A stretch of 5,349 nucleotides of DNA, from assembly GCA_947174825.1 (NCBI GenBank), contig CAMWKN010000158.1, positions 1-5,349 of the forward strand, read 5' to 3'. The notes beneath the pieces were generated by a model. That model saw only the letters and a list, made by a program, of their open reading frames with translations, was not told where the DNA came from and made no database searches. The position numbers and the translations under genes are program-made. This document shows, piece after piece, positions 1 through 5,118 of the stretch (positions are counted from its first letter, which is position 1; the number at the start of each line of letters is the position of its first letter). This stretch comes from an uncultured Clostridium sp. Lineage in GTDB: Bacteria; Bacillota_A; Clostridia; Lachnospirales; Lachnospiraceae.

Positions 1-2
1 CA

Positions 3-63
3 GTAGAGGAATGGTTCTTTATGGCAATCGAATGGTATTTCCGTTATGTCCGATCAGGAAGAT
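3..63 (+). other. Possible 3' tail of an upstream gene (uncertain)
   Basis: The frame starting at base 3 is open from the window edge and reads VEEWFFMAIEWYFRYVRSGR before a TAA at 61-63. A second frame (from base 2) is also open, to a TGA at about base 85, so neither can be called with confidence. The base-3 reading has a plausible amphipathic, aromatic-rich protein end but matches nothing I recognise. Alternatively the stretch is simply the promoter and leader of the Ig-like gene: a TAAAAT at 63-68 could serve as a -10 box, but I see no good -35 partner. Confidence 0.15.
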
Positions 64-99
64 AAAATGCTTAGGGAAACTATGAAAGGGGAAATTGAT

Positions 100-756
100 A
101 TGAAAAAATTGATTAGAAAAATTGCTACAATTATAATCATTGTTGCTATGATCGTTGTATCTGTAAATTCGTCAGGAGTTAAAGCAGCAACTAAGAAAAA
201 GCCAAAACTTAACAAGAAGTCAGTCACTTTGACCATGACAAATAAGAAGAAATCTCCTGCTGTCACTCTTAAAGTGAAGAATGCTGGAAGTAAGAAAGTG
301 AGCTGGAAATCTTCCAATAAAAAGGTTGCCAACATTAAAGTAACCGGGAAGTATAACGCTAAAATTACAGCTAAGAAGGCTGGTAAAGCAAATATTACCT
401 GTAAGACAAATGGTAAGAAACTTGTCTGTAAGATTACTGTCAAAAAGACTAATGCGACATGTGATCATAAATGGGTTGAAAAGTGGTTCACTTATGAACA
501 TGAAGGTGACTATACTTCAACTGTTTACGCTTGCAACTGCGGAGTTTTTGCTTCTGAGGATGAGCTAATACAGCATCGTTTTAAAGAAGCTGGATATCGC
601 GGGTCAGGTTCAAAAATGGCGCAAAAAGTTGGTATACATGGAACTAAAGCAAAATCTTCGAGTTCTATAATAGATGGTAGAGTTTACCATGTAACAATCA
701 AAACAAAATATATGGAATACTATTGTACAAAATGTGGTAAAAAATATGAATGGTAA
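100..756 (+). CDS. Secreted Ig-like (BIG2-type) domain protein with C-terminal cysteine tail
   Basis: 218-residue exported protein of unknown role. The start at 100 is chosen because AAAGGGG (85-91) sits 8 bases upstream and the resulting N-terminus is a classic signal peptide. It has basic MKKLIRK, a hydrophobic run at about residues 8-22 (IATIIIIVAMIVVSV), and a likely cleavage site near VKAA (27-30). Earlier in-frame ATGs at 46, 67 and 82 would only add a polar stretch ahead of the signal. Residues 31-117 are very lysine-rich and resemble a bacterial Ig-like fold: the VSWKSSNKKVANI and KITAKKAGKANITCKTNGKK segments match the BIG2 pattern seen in clostridial surface proteins. The tail (121-218) carries C121, H122, a CNCG motif (C145, C147) and CTKCGKKY (C209, C212), which suggests metal binding or disulfides. 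No LPXTG, SLH or other anchor is visible, so it is probably secreted or held by charge. It is a lone plus-strand gene ending at its own terminator. The signal peptide and Ig-like reading are fairly secure; the function is unknown. Confidence 0.85.
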   Translation: MKKLIRKIATIIIIVAMIVVSVNSSGVKAATKKKPKLNKKSVTLTMTNKKKSPAVTLKVKNAGSKKVSWKSSNKKVANIKVTGKYNAKITAKKAGKANITCKTNGKKLVCKITVKKTNATCDHKWVEKWFTYEHEGDYTSTVYACNCGVFASEDELIQHRFKEAGYRGSGSKMAQKVGIHGTKAKSSSSIIDGRVYHVTIKTKYMEYYCTKCGKKYEW

Positions 757-776
757 ATATTCAGTATAAAAAATTA

Positions 777-816
777 AGCTCCGAAAGATAAATGAACACC
801 TTTCGGAGTTATTTTT
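777..816 (+). terminator. Rho-independent terminator after the Ig-like gene
   Basis: A perfect 9-bp stem, CTCCGAAAG (779-787) with CTTTCGGAG (800-808), is extended by a G-T and an A-T pair. The loop is 12 bases, followed by TTATTTTT. It lies about 20 bases past the stop codon of the Ig-like gene. This is the clearest intrinsic terminator in the window. Confidence 0.85.
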
Positions 817-839
817 ATATAATTCAAAGAAGGATGACT

Positions 840-941
840 ATGGAATTCATCACAGAAAATTCGACTCACCCCATTTTACAAACCACTGATTTTTCTTGCT
901 TAACAGCATGTATAGACAAAATTTTCTCAATACTCTCCTAA
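840..941 (+). CDS. Possible 33-residue small ORF
   Basis: An ATG at 840 (or an in-frame ATG two codons earlier, at 834) opens 33 codons to a TAA at 939-941. The product begins MEFITENSTHPIL and contains C20 and C24. AAGGA at about 830-834 is a plausible ribosome binding site five bases ahead of the 840 start. Against it: the ORF sits directly after a strong terminator with no clear promoter, matches no family I know, and its last 15 bases overlap the 3' end of hipA on the other strand. It may be chance, a gene remnant or a real short peptide. Apart from it I see nothing supported between 817 and 926. Confidence 0.2.
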   Translation: MEFITENSTHPILQTTDFSCLTACIDKIFSILS

Positions 942-2036
942 ATCCTCCAGGACAATTTCCTGAATATCCATGGCAATTTTCTTTGCTTTCTTTTTATCCC
1001 ATTTGATCTGTTCTGCTACTGCCAGCAAATCTTCCATTCCTGGGCAGCGTCCATTCCCATTTACCATAGTAGCATGTTCTCCCCCAATGGAATTACTATA
1101 GGTCAGGTCATAGGCAGGAGATAGTCTCCATCTGCCATCTTTATATAGAAAAGAAAAGTTTTTAGAATGATCATCCCTATTATGAGCAAAAACATTAAAA
1201 CACATCTGCCGATATAATTTCTCTATCTCATGATAATCTTCCGTCAGCTTTAAGGTAAGACGCATCAAAATATGATAATCCAGATTTGGTATCCTATGTG
1301 ATGTTTCCAAAAGACCACTAACAGAAATCATATGAATCTTTTTACCATCCTGACGGTCAAAGCGCTGTACAGCAAAATAACCCGCATTTATTTTAGAAGG
1401 TAGTAATCTGGTTTCCGGCATCTCAATTCCACATTTTTTTGCGCACTGAGAATAGCGGTATTCCTGTATACCAATATCTGCCTCATCTACAGAAGATGGA
1501 AACTTAACAATCCACTCCTTTCCATCCATAAGATAATACACTTTCGGTCTTGCGCCACCTGAAGATCCGCCCATACGAAAGATATCATCCAAATTATCCG
1601 TCGATGCACTATTTAATATTTTTTCACACTCCAAGGCAATATCATCCAAAGAAAGATTCGACGGAAGCGTTTGAAAACAATTCTCCGGATAGTATTCCAA
1701 TGCCCCCATACCAGTACGCCCCACGATCGCCAGACGATTTAATGCATCTATTCCTGCAGGATTACACCCTTTCCCTATCAACAAACGATCCAATAATAAT
1801 CGCCCCCATCCATCTGGCAGACTATCAGAAAACACACCAAAAAGTCCATCAAAAGTCTCATATTTTCGAGGCAAAAAGACTCCGCTTTCCACTGGTAATG
1901 ATAATGGACTGATGGAATACCCCTCTGCAATCCATTCCCGATCATATTCAAATGCCACCCGGTAATCGGAAGCTACTGCTAATGTACCTACTGTTCTTCC
2001 ATCCATAATTACCTGCAATGTTTTATAATTGTTCAT
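927..2036 (-). CDS. hipA: HipA-family serine/threonine kinase toxin
   Basis: 369-residue toxin of a HipBA type II toxin-antitoxin module. HipA kinases phosphorylate translation components such as glutamyl-tRNA synthetase in E. coli and cause growth arrest; the target here is unknown. The start at 2036 is favoured because AGGAGG (2043-2048) lies 6 bases ahead; the frame is open 21 codons further upstream but that would be a basic extension without its own site. The N-terminal HipA domain covers about residues 5-110, with the family-like ISPLSLP and FDGLFGVFSDSLPDGWGR stretches. The kinase domain follows: a glycine-rich loop GGSSGGARPK (156-165), K178 in WIVKFP, E192, catalytic HNRDDHSKN (285-293, D288 as the likely base) and the metal-binding D310 in LSPAYD. 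By ungapped comparison S158 matches E. coli S150, the autophosphorylated serine. All key residues are present and the length is near the usual 370-440, so it looks intact. The N-terminal subdomain is fused, as in HipBA and unlike split HipBST systems. It overlaps hipB by 14 bases, implying translational coupling. Confidence 0.93.
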   Translation of the reverse strand: MNNYKTLQVIMDGRTVGTLAVASDYRVAFEYDREWIAEGYSISPLSLPVESGVFLPRKYETFDGLFGVFSDSLPDGWGRLLLDRLLIGKGCNPAGIDALNRLAIVGRTGMGALEYYPENCFQTLPSNLSLDDIALECEKILNSASTDNLDDIFRMGGSSGGARPKVYYLMDGKEWIVKFPSSVDEADIGIQEYRYSQCAKKCGIEMPETRLLPSKINAGYFAVQRFDRQDGKKIHMISVSGLLETSHRIPNLDYHILMRLTLKLTEDYHEIEKLYRQMCFNVFAHNRDDHSKNFSFLYKDGRWRLSPAYDLTYSNSIGGEHATMVNGNGRCPGMEDLLAVAEQIKWDKKKAKKIAMDIQEIVLEDLGEY

Positions 2037-2304
2037 CGATAACCTCCTGAATCGACGAGTAACCCTTTTTCGCAAAAAGAACATCAAAATCATCTTCACA
2101 ACCTAGTGCAAATGCAATTTTTATCAGCGAGGATAATGATATTTCTCCTGTCCGCTCAAATCGCTTCACAGATCCCAGACTCACATCAGACCGCTCACTC
2201 AACTGTTTCTGTGTTATTTTTTTCTCCTTTCTCCTTGCCTGCACTCTCTTTGCGATATCTCGATTGATCTCATTTGGAGATTTCAAAAAATCAAATTCAT
2301 TCAT
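2023..2304 (-). CDS. hipB: HipB-like antitoxin, XRE-family DNA-binding protein
   Basis: 93-residue antitoxin and probable autorepressor of the hipBA operon. Residues about 14-70 form a Cro/C1-type helix-turn-helix: IAKRVQARRKEKKITQKQLSERSDVSLGSVKRFERTG contains the scaffold helix, then TQKQLSERS and the recognition helix around SLGSVKRFE (42-50). The C-terminal segment FDVLFAKKGYSSIQEVI is typical of XRE partners of HipA and follows the DNA-binding domain, where HipB proteins dimerise or touch HipA. In E. coli HipB neutralises HipA and represses the operon at TATCC-N8-GGATA operators; here the upstream region is full of TATC/GATA motifs (see findings). The ATG at 2304 has no well-placed Shine-Dalgarno sequence: the nearest purine-rich stretch, AAAAAGGG, ends 14 bases away, while a promoter-like element ends 7 bases before the ATG. 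The gene overlaps hipA downstream. The family is secure from sequence plus context. Confidence 0.92.
   Translation of the reverse strand: MNEFDFLKSPNEINRDIAKRVQARRKEKKITQKQLSERSDVSLGSVKRFERTGEISLSSLIKIAFALGCEDDFDVLFAKKGYSSIQEVIDEQL
2037..2048 (-). promoter_or_regulatory. Strong hipA ribosome binding site inside hipB
   Basis: On the minus strand the bases read AGGAGG, then TTATCG, then ATG. The site lies at 2043-2048 within the last codons of hipB, and fixes the hipA start at 2036. A ribosome finishing hipB (stop at 2023-2025) passes the hipA start, so the toxin is probably made in coupling with the antitoxin. The spacer itself contains TTATC, the motif clustered upstream of hipB. Confidence 0.8.
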
Positions 2305-2311
2305 AGATAAT

Positions 2312-2340
2312 ATAATAACCCTTTTTCCTTATTTTATCAA
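2312..2340 (-). promoter_or_regulatory. Predicted sigma-A-type promoter of hipBA
   Basis: On the minus strand TTGATA (2340-2335, five of six matches to TTGACA) is followed by a 17-base spacer and TATTAT (2317-2312, five of six to TATAAT). A second TATTAT follows at 2312-2307, at a spacing too long to use. Initiation about 7 bases after the -10 box would fall at about 2305, next to the hipB ATG at 2304. The consensus match and spacing are good, but the start site is only predicted. Confidence 0.55.
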
Positions 2341-2354
2341 GAAAAGACTCATAT

Positions 2355-2385
2355 ATTATCGGAAGCAAAACCGGCTTCCGATAAT
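2355..2385 (-). repeat. Inverted repeat 1 upstream of hipB (12-bp perfect arms)
   Basis: ATTATCGGAAGC (2355-2366) and GCTTCCGATAAT (2374-2385) are perfect complements around a 7-base loop. The repeat lies 14 bases upstream of the predicted hipB -35 box. Neither side has a clear T-tract, so it is a poor intrinsic terminator and could be an operator or an RNA structure element. Its arms share TTATC-G/A-GAA with inverted repeat 3. Confidence 0.8.
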
Positions 2386-2394
2386 CAGATTGAC

Positions 2395-2412
2395 GGCACA
2401 AAAATATGTGCC
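2395..2412 (-). repeat. Inverted repeat 2 (6-bp arms) between the two larger hairpins
   Basis: GGCACA (2395-2400) and TGTGCC (2407-2412) are perfect complements around a 6-base A/T loop. It lies 9 bases from repeat 1 and 2 bases from repeat 3, forming a nearly continuous row of hairpins. On the minus strand its loop supplies TATTTTT about 8 bases after repeat 3, which could give weak termination. Confidence 0.6.
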
Positions 2413-2414
2413 TT

Positions 2415-2445
2415 TTATCAGAAATTACTTTGTAATTTCTGATAA
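2415..2445 (-). terminator. Inverted repeat 3, possible terminator of the two-component operon
   Basis: TTATCAGAAATTAC (2415-2428) and GTAATTTCTGATAA (2432-2445) are perfect 14-bp complements around a 3-base loop. It begins 6 bases after the histidine kinase stop codon (2452-2454), the usual place for a terminator. The stem is AT-rich and is not followed directly by a T-tract on either strand, so termination or 3'-end protection is only a possibility. An operator role for the hipBA unit is an alternative. Confidence 0.5.
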
Positions 2446-2451
2446 GCTATA

Positions 2452-3384
2452 TTATCCCGGTATTCCTTTCCACAGATAGAGATAAAAGGTAGTTCCCTCT
2501 CCCGGATTCGAGTTTACTTTAATATACCCATTCTCTTTTCTAAGAATTTCTCGTGCCAGATATAAACCAATCCCCACTCCCTCTTCCTGCTGTACCTCAG
2601 AAGAGCGATAAAAACGTTCAAATATTTTAGGAATCTCATCCTCTGCAATACCAATACCATGGTCACAGATCGAAATAGCGGTATATATTTCGTATTCTTT
2701 CGCATCCAAGATAATCTCACTATGACAGGGCGAATATTTAATCCCATTATCCAGAATATTTTCCAGCGCCTCTCTGGTCCATTTTCGGTCAAAACAGGCT
2801 GTAATCTCCGAATCATCTGGAAGATCCCTGTGAATAATAAGATCTTTTTTCTCTGCTTTTACTGATAAATTTCGGATCACCTCATCAATGAGAGGGAGAA
2901 TTTTCTGCCTCTGAGGCTGCACTGTCACAATATTATTTTCTAACCTGGACATTTTAGTCAGAGAAGTAATCAGAAATTCCAGCTTATCAGTCTGTCGGCT
3001 GATCTCCTGAAGCAGTGAAAAGACCTGCTGCTGGCTCTCTACACTAAGATTCCCCGACTCTCTCTGCATCACGTTCTCTGAGCCCCAGTTTCCCCCTCTC
3101 TGACACATTTGCTGTTCCAGACTTTCCTGCAACAAATCAACATACAACTTCATATTGGCAATGGGTGTCTTTGTCTGGTGGGAAATATCTGACAATAAGC
3201 GATGTATCTTTTCTTTCTCCTGCTCCAAATTCTGTCTGGAACTCTGGGATGCCCCCAGAAATTGTTTCCATTTTGTCTCTAACCTGGACAGCCTGCTTTC
3301 ATCATAATCATGTTCCTCAAAGTCTCCTTTGATTGCCGCATCCAGCATCTCTTCTAAACGATCCAACATCCTATCCCGAAACAT
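2452..3384 (-). CDS. Cytosolic sensor histidine kinase (HisKA / HATPase_c)
   Basis: 310-residue histidine kinase paired with the response regulator just upstream. It should autophosphorylate on H69 and pass the phosphate to that regulator. The H-box is SDISHQTKTPIANMKLY (65-81). The ATPase domain shows the N-box ENILDNGIKYS (208-218), G1 DHGIGI (241-246), F-box IFERFYRS (254-261) and G2 GVGIGLYLA (269-277), all intact. No transmembrane segment or signal peptide is visible. Residues 1-60 are charged and probably coiled-coil, resembling the linker that follows the membrane part in related clostridial kinases. The start at 3384 is well supported by AGGAGG (3390-3395) 5 bases upstream, which leaves only 9 bases after the regulator stop, so the missing membrane part is not a mis-called start. 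A Gln/Gly/Asn-rich insert (about 90-120) separates the phospho-acceptor helix from the second DHp helix. The signal is unknown. A partner membrane protein, often an ABC transporter in such systems, is not in the window. Confidence 0.93.
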   Translation of the reverse strand: MFRDRMLDRLEEMLDAAIKGDFEEHDYDESRLSRLETKWKQFLGASQSSRQNLEQEKEKIHRLLSDISHQTKTPIANMKLYVDLLQESLEQQMCQRGGNWGSENVMQRESGNLSVESQQQVFSLLQEISRQTDKLEFLITSLTKMSRLENNIVTVQPQRQKILPLIDEVIRNLSVKAEKKDLIIHRDLPDDSEITACFDRKWTREALENILDNGIKYSPCHSEIILDAKEYEIYTAISICDHGIGIAEDEIPKIFERFYRSSEVQQEEGVGIGLYLAREILRKENGYIKVNSNPGEGTTFYLYLWKGIPG

Positions 3385-3393
3385 GCAAACCTC

Positions 3394-4074
3394 CTACAGC
3401 ATCTTCTTTTGCCACATATATCCCTGTCCATATACAGTCTGAATATAAGATACCGTATCCCCTTTGCTTTCTAACTTACTGCGAAGGCGGTTTACCGTTA
3501 CTGACAGGGCATTTTCATCCACATAATCACTGCCTTCATTCCATATCCCTTCCATCAGAATTTCTCTGGTCAAGATCCTGCCCGAATTGGTAACAAACAT
3601 CCTTAAAAGCCTTTGCTCATTTACACTGAGAGAAATCTCCTGTCCATTATTCTGGAAAATTAAAGCATCAAAATTAAATAAAAATCCATCCTCCTGCCAT
3701 ACTGCACTCTCCCTGTGCTGATTTCTGCGGCTCAAAGCCTGTACCCTTGCTCTCAGCACAGCCAGACTAAAGGGCTTTGTCATATAATCATCCGCTCCCA
3801 GATTCAACCCCATGACCTCATCCATCTCCAGATCATTGGCAGTCAGCATCAAAATCGGCACCTCCGATTTCGTCCGAACCCAGCGAAGATAATCATAACC
3901 ACTGCCATCTGGTAGATTAATATCCAATATAATCATATCCGGCATCTGTTTCTCATATGCTGCCTGTGCCTGCTTTACACTACTACTCTGGCAAAATATA
4001 TAATCTGGCTCTTTCAGAGCCAGCACAATTCCGTCACTTAATGCACCATCATCTTCTACAATCTGAATCCGCAA
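3394..4074 (-). CDS. OmpR/PhoB-family response regulator
   Basis: DNA-binding regulator, 226 residues from the TTG at 4074. The receiver domain (1-about 115) has the acidic pocket E7-D8-D9, phospho-acceptor D51 in IILDINLPDGSGY, T78 and K100-P101 (MTKPFS). The winged-helix domain (about 125-224) has the recognition-helix region ENALSVTVNRLRSKLE and the family-typical IQTVYGQGYMW wing. The TTG start is preferred because GGAGGGG (4080-4086) sits 5 bases upstream and gives the canonical MRIQIVEDD beginning. An ATG at 4089 with AGGGA ahead of it is a credible alternative that adds five residues; an upstream TTG at 4110 is less likely. It is the first gene of a two-gene unit with the histidine kinase, 83 bases after the macrodomain gene. 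The target genes cannot be told from the window; such regulators often also control their own operon. The family is secure, the exact start is not. Confidence 0.93.
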   Translation of the reverse strand: MRIQIVEDDGALSDGIVLALKEPDYIFCQSSSVKQAQAAYEKQMPDMIILDINLPDGSGYDYLRWVRTKSEVPILMLTANDLEMDEVMGLNLGADDYMTKPFSLAVLRARVQALSRRNQHRESAVWQEDGFLFNFDALIFQNNGQEISLSVNEQRLLRMFVTNSGRILTREILMEGIWNEGSDYVDENALSVTVNRLRSKLESKGDTVSYIQTVYGQGYMWQKKML

Positions 4075-4110
4075 TGCAACCCCTCCCATTTTATTCCCTA
4101 CAAGCTGCAA

Positions 4111-4156
4111 ATTAGCAAACGGTTCCCCTATAGAACAAAGAGTTTCGCAAGCTAAT
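4111..4156 (-). repeat. Interrupted hairpin between macrodomain and regulator genes
   Basis: ATTAGC (4111-4116) pairs with GCTAAT (4151-4156), AAAC (4117-4120) with GTTT (4142-4145), and GTTC (4122-4125) with GAAC (4133-4136), leaving asymmetric internal loops. It starts one base after the macrodomain stop codon and ends 36 bases before the regulator start. There is no T-tract, so it could be a weak terminator, a leader structure or chance. I see no convincing promoter in this 83-base gap. Confidence 0.35.
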
Positions 4157-4157
4157 A

Positions 4158-4703
4158 TTAGTTGTTATCCATATAATTTCGATATTGGTCATAGGTGTGT
4201 TGATCAAAGCAGGACAGAATAATGCTTATTTCATAATCCGAATTATCTTCCATCCATTGCCTGATCGTTTCAAGTGCCACTGGTATAGCTTCCTCTAGAG
4301 GATAACCATATATCCCGGTTGAAATCGCTGGAAAAGCAATACTATGAATACCATTCTCTTTTGCCAGATTTAAAGAATTCCGATAACAGTCTGATAACTG
4401 TCTTGCATTTTTTTCACTGCCGGAGTAAACAGGACCAACAGTATGAATAATATAATCTGCTTTCAGCTGATATCCTCCGGTAATTTTCGCCTCTCCCGTT
4501 TTGCATCCATGTAATGTCCTACATTCCTCCAATAACTCTCTGCCTGCTGCCCGGTGAATGGCGCCATCCACACCGCCACCACCCAGCAGACTGCTATTTG
4601 CCGCATTGACAATACAGTCACAATCAAGCTTTGTGATATCTCCCAGATCCAAGGTAATTCTATCATTATACTTAAGAGAATCTTTATCATTATTTTTTAA
4701 CAT
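4158..4703 (-). CDS. Macrodomain protein, probable O-acetyl-ADP-ribose deacetylase / ADP-ribosyl hydrolase
   Basis: 181-residue single-domain macro protein of the MacroD type (E. coli YmdB-like). Such enzymes hydrolyse O-acetyl-ADP-ribose and remove ADP-ribose from acidic side chains in the cytoplasm. Visible signatures: GDIT (21-24), which contacts the adenine side; the catalytic loop IVNAANSSLLGGGGVDGAIH (31-50) with N36 and D46 as the probable catalytic pair; HTVGP (87-91); and the phosphate-binding PAISTGIYGYP (125-135). Length and motif order are normal for the family and no key residue is missing. The ATG at 4703 is preferred over one 5 codons upstream because AAAGGAGG lies just ahead of it. 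Only 23 bases separate it from the hairpin that ends the transporter pair. It lacks the extra cysteine/histidine set of zinc-dependent macrodomains, and no lipoate or sirtuin gene is nearby. The family is secure; the physiological substrate is unknown. Confidence 0.92.
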   Translation of the reverse strand: MLKNNDKDSLKYNDRITLDLGDITKLDCDCIVNAANSSLLGGGGVDGAIHRAAGRELLEECRTLHGCKTGEAKITGGYQLKADYIIHTVGPVYSGSEKNARQLSDCYRNSLNLAKENGIHSIAFPAISTGIYGYPLEEAIPVALETIRQWMEDNSDYEISIILSCFDQHTYDQYRNYMDNN

Positions 4704-4726
4704 AATGCCTCCTTTCATCCTATTGC

Positions 4727-4769
4727 AACAAAGCTCTGCCCTTGGAAGTCATCCAGGCAGAGCTTTGTT
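4727..4769 (-). terminator. Long hairpin ending the EamA pair, candidate terminator or attenuator
   Basis: AACAAAGCTCTGCC (4727-4740) and GGCAGAGCTTTGTT (4756-4769) are perfect 14-bp complements. An inner TGGA/TCCA stem (4743-4746 with 4752-4755) extends the structure. On the minus strand the GC-rich core is followed by TTTGTTGC, a modest T-rich tail partly inside the stem. The stop codon of the upstream transporter gene (4768-4770) lies in the first arm. The macrodomain start is only 23 bases beyond the hairpin. Confidence 0.65.
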
Positions 4770-5118
4770 AACCCATAGAATATACAACAATTCCTGTTAT
4801 AATCAAACCCAACGCAAGATATTTCTTGCCGTTCATTTTTTCGTGAAAAATCTTAACACCAAAAAAGGTCACATAGATATAACTGGTAGCTTCAATGATG
4901 GGTCCCATAGACAAGGGAATGCCCTTATATGCCAAAACAGACAGAAAAGTTGTCCCAAAAAACAGCATATAGGCTATGATTACCATGGGATTTAAATATT
5001 CTTTAATAGGAGAATCATAGGTTTTCAGCGCCGCTTTCTTTAACATAACCTGGGAAACCGCACTAACAAACACTCCCGTCATTAATACTAAGATATAGGG
5101 CAACATTTCTCTATCCAT
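4768..5118 (-). CDS. Small 4-TM EamA/SMR-type transporter subunit
   Basis: 116-residue integral membrane protein of the drug/metabolite transporter superfamily, half the size of a 10-TM EamA protein. Four hydrophobic segments are visible, at about residues 7-25, 45-64, 70-90 and 98-115. Family-like stretches are SQVMLKKAAL after the first helix and GPIIEATSYIYVTFFGVKIFHEK across the third helix, with YLALGLIITGIVVYS as the last. Such small proteins act as dimers; members include EmrE-type multidrug pumps and ArnE/ArnF lipid-carrier flippase subunits, so the substrate cannot be assigned. The start at 5118 is chosen because GGGAGG lies 6 bases upstream and the first helix then starts at once; a longer frame to 5169 has no such support. 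It overlaps the preceding gene by 8 bases, so the two are probably coupled and form a heterodimer. Its stop codon sits in a hairpin. Confidence 0.85.
   Translation of the reverse strand: MDREMLPYILVLMTGVFVSAVSQVMLKKAALKTYDSPIKEYLNPMVIIAYMLFFGTTFLSVLAYKGIPLSMGPIIEATSYIYVTFFGVKIFHEKMNGKKYLALGLIITGIVVYSMG

Noticed and set aside
54..443. 129-codon minus-strand hydrophobic frame
   Set aside because: It is antisense to the Ig-like gene. The hydrophobicity is the mirror of its many AAG/AAA lysine codons, read as Leu/Phe.
1550..1912. 120-codon plus-strand open frame
   Set aside because: It lies wholly antisense to hipA, whose kinase motifs and family match are clear. Its product is low-complexity and His/Pro/Ser-rich with no recognisable domain: a shadow frame.
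927..2304. Three-gene HipBST system
   Set aside because: The HipA-like N-terminal subdomain is fused to the kinase rather than encoded as a separate HipS, and there are only two genes, so it is a HipBA pair.
2355..2445. CRISPR-like or insertion-sequence structure
   Set aside because: The repeats are inverted, unequal in length and have no regular spacers; no transposase or target duplication is visible around them.
4111..4156. Riboswitch or T-box leader for the response regulator
   Set aside because: The gap is only 83 bases, the hairpin is interrupted and weak, and none of the conserved sequence blocks of known riboswitches or T-boxes could be seen.
4158..4703. DarG-type antitoxin of a DarTG system
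   Set aside because: The macrodomain is of the MacroD type, is single-domain without the DarG C-terminal part, and no DarT-like ADP-ribosyltransferase is adjacent.
4558..4995. 145-codon plus-strand open frame
   Set aside because: It runs antisense across the macrodomain start, the hairpin and most of a transporter gene, with no ribosome site or domain; both opposite genes have strong family signatures.
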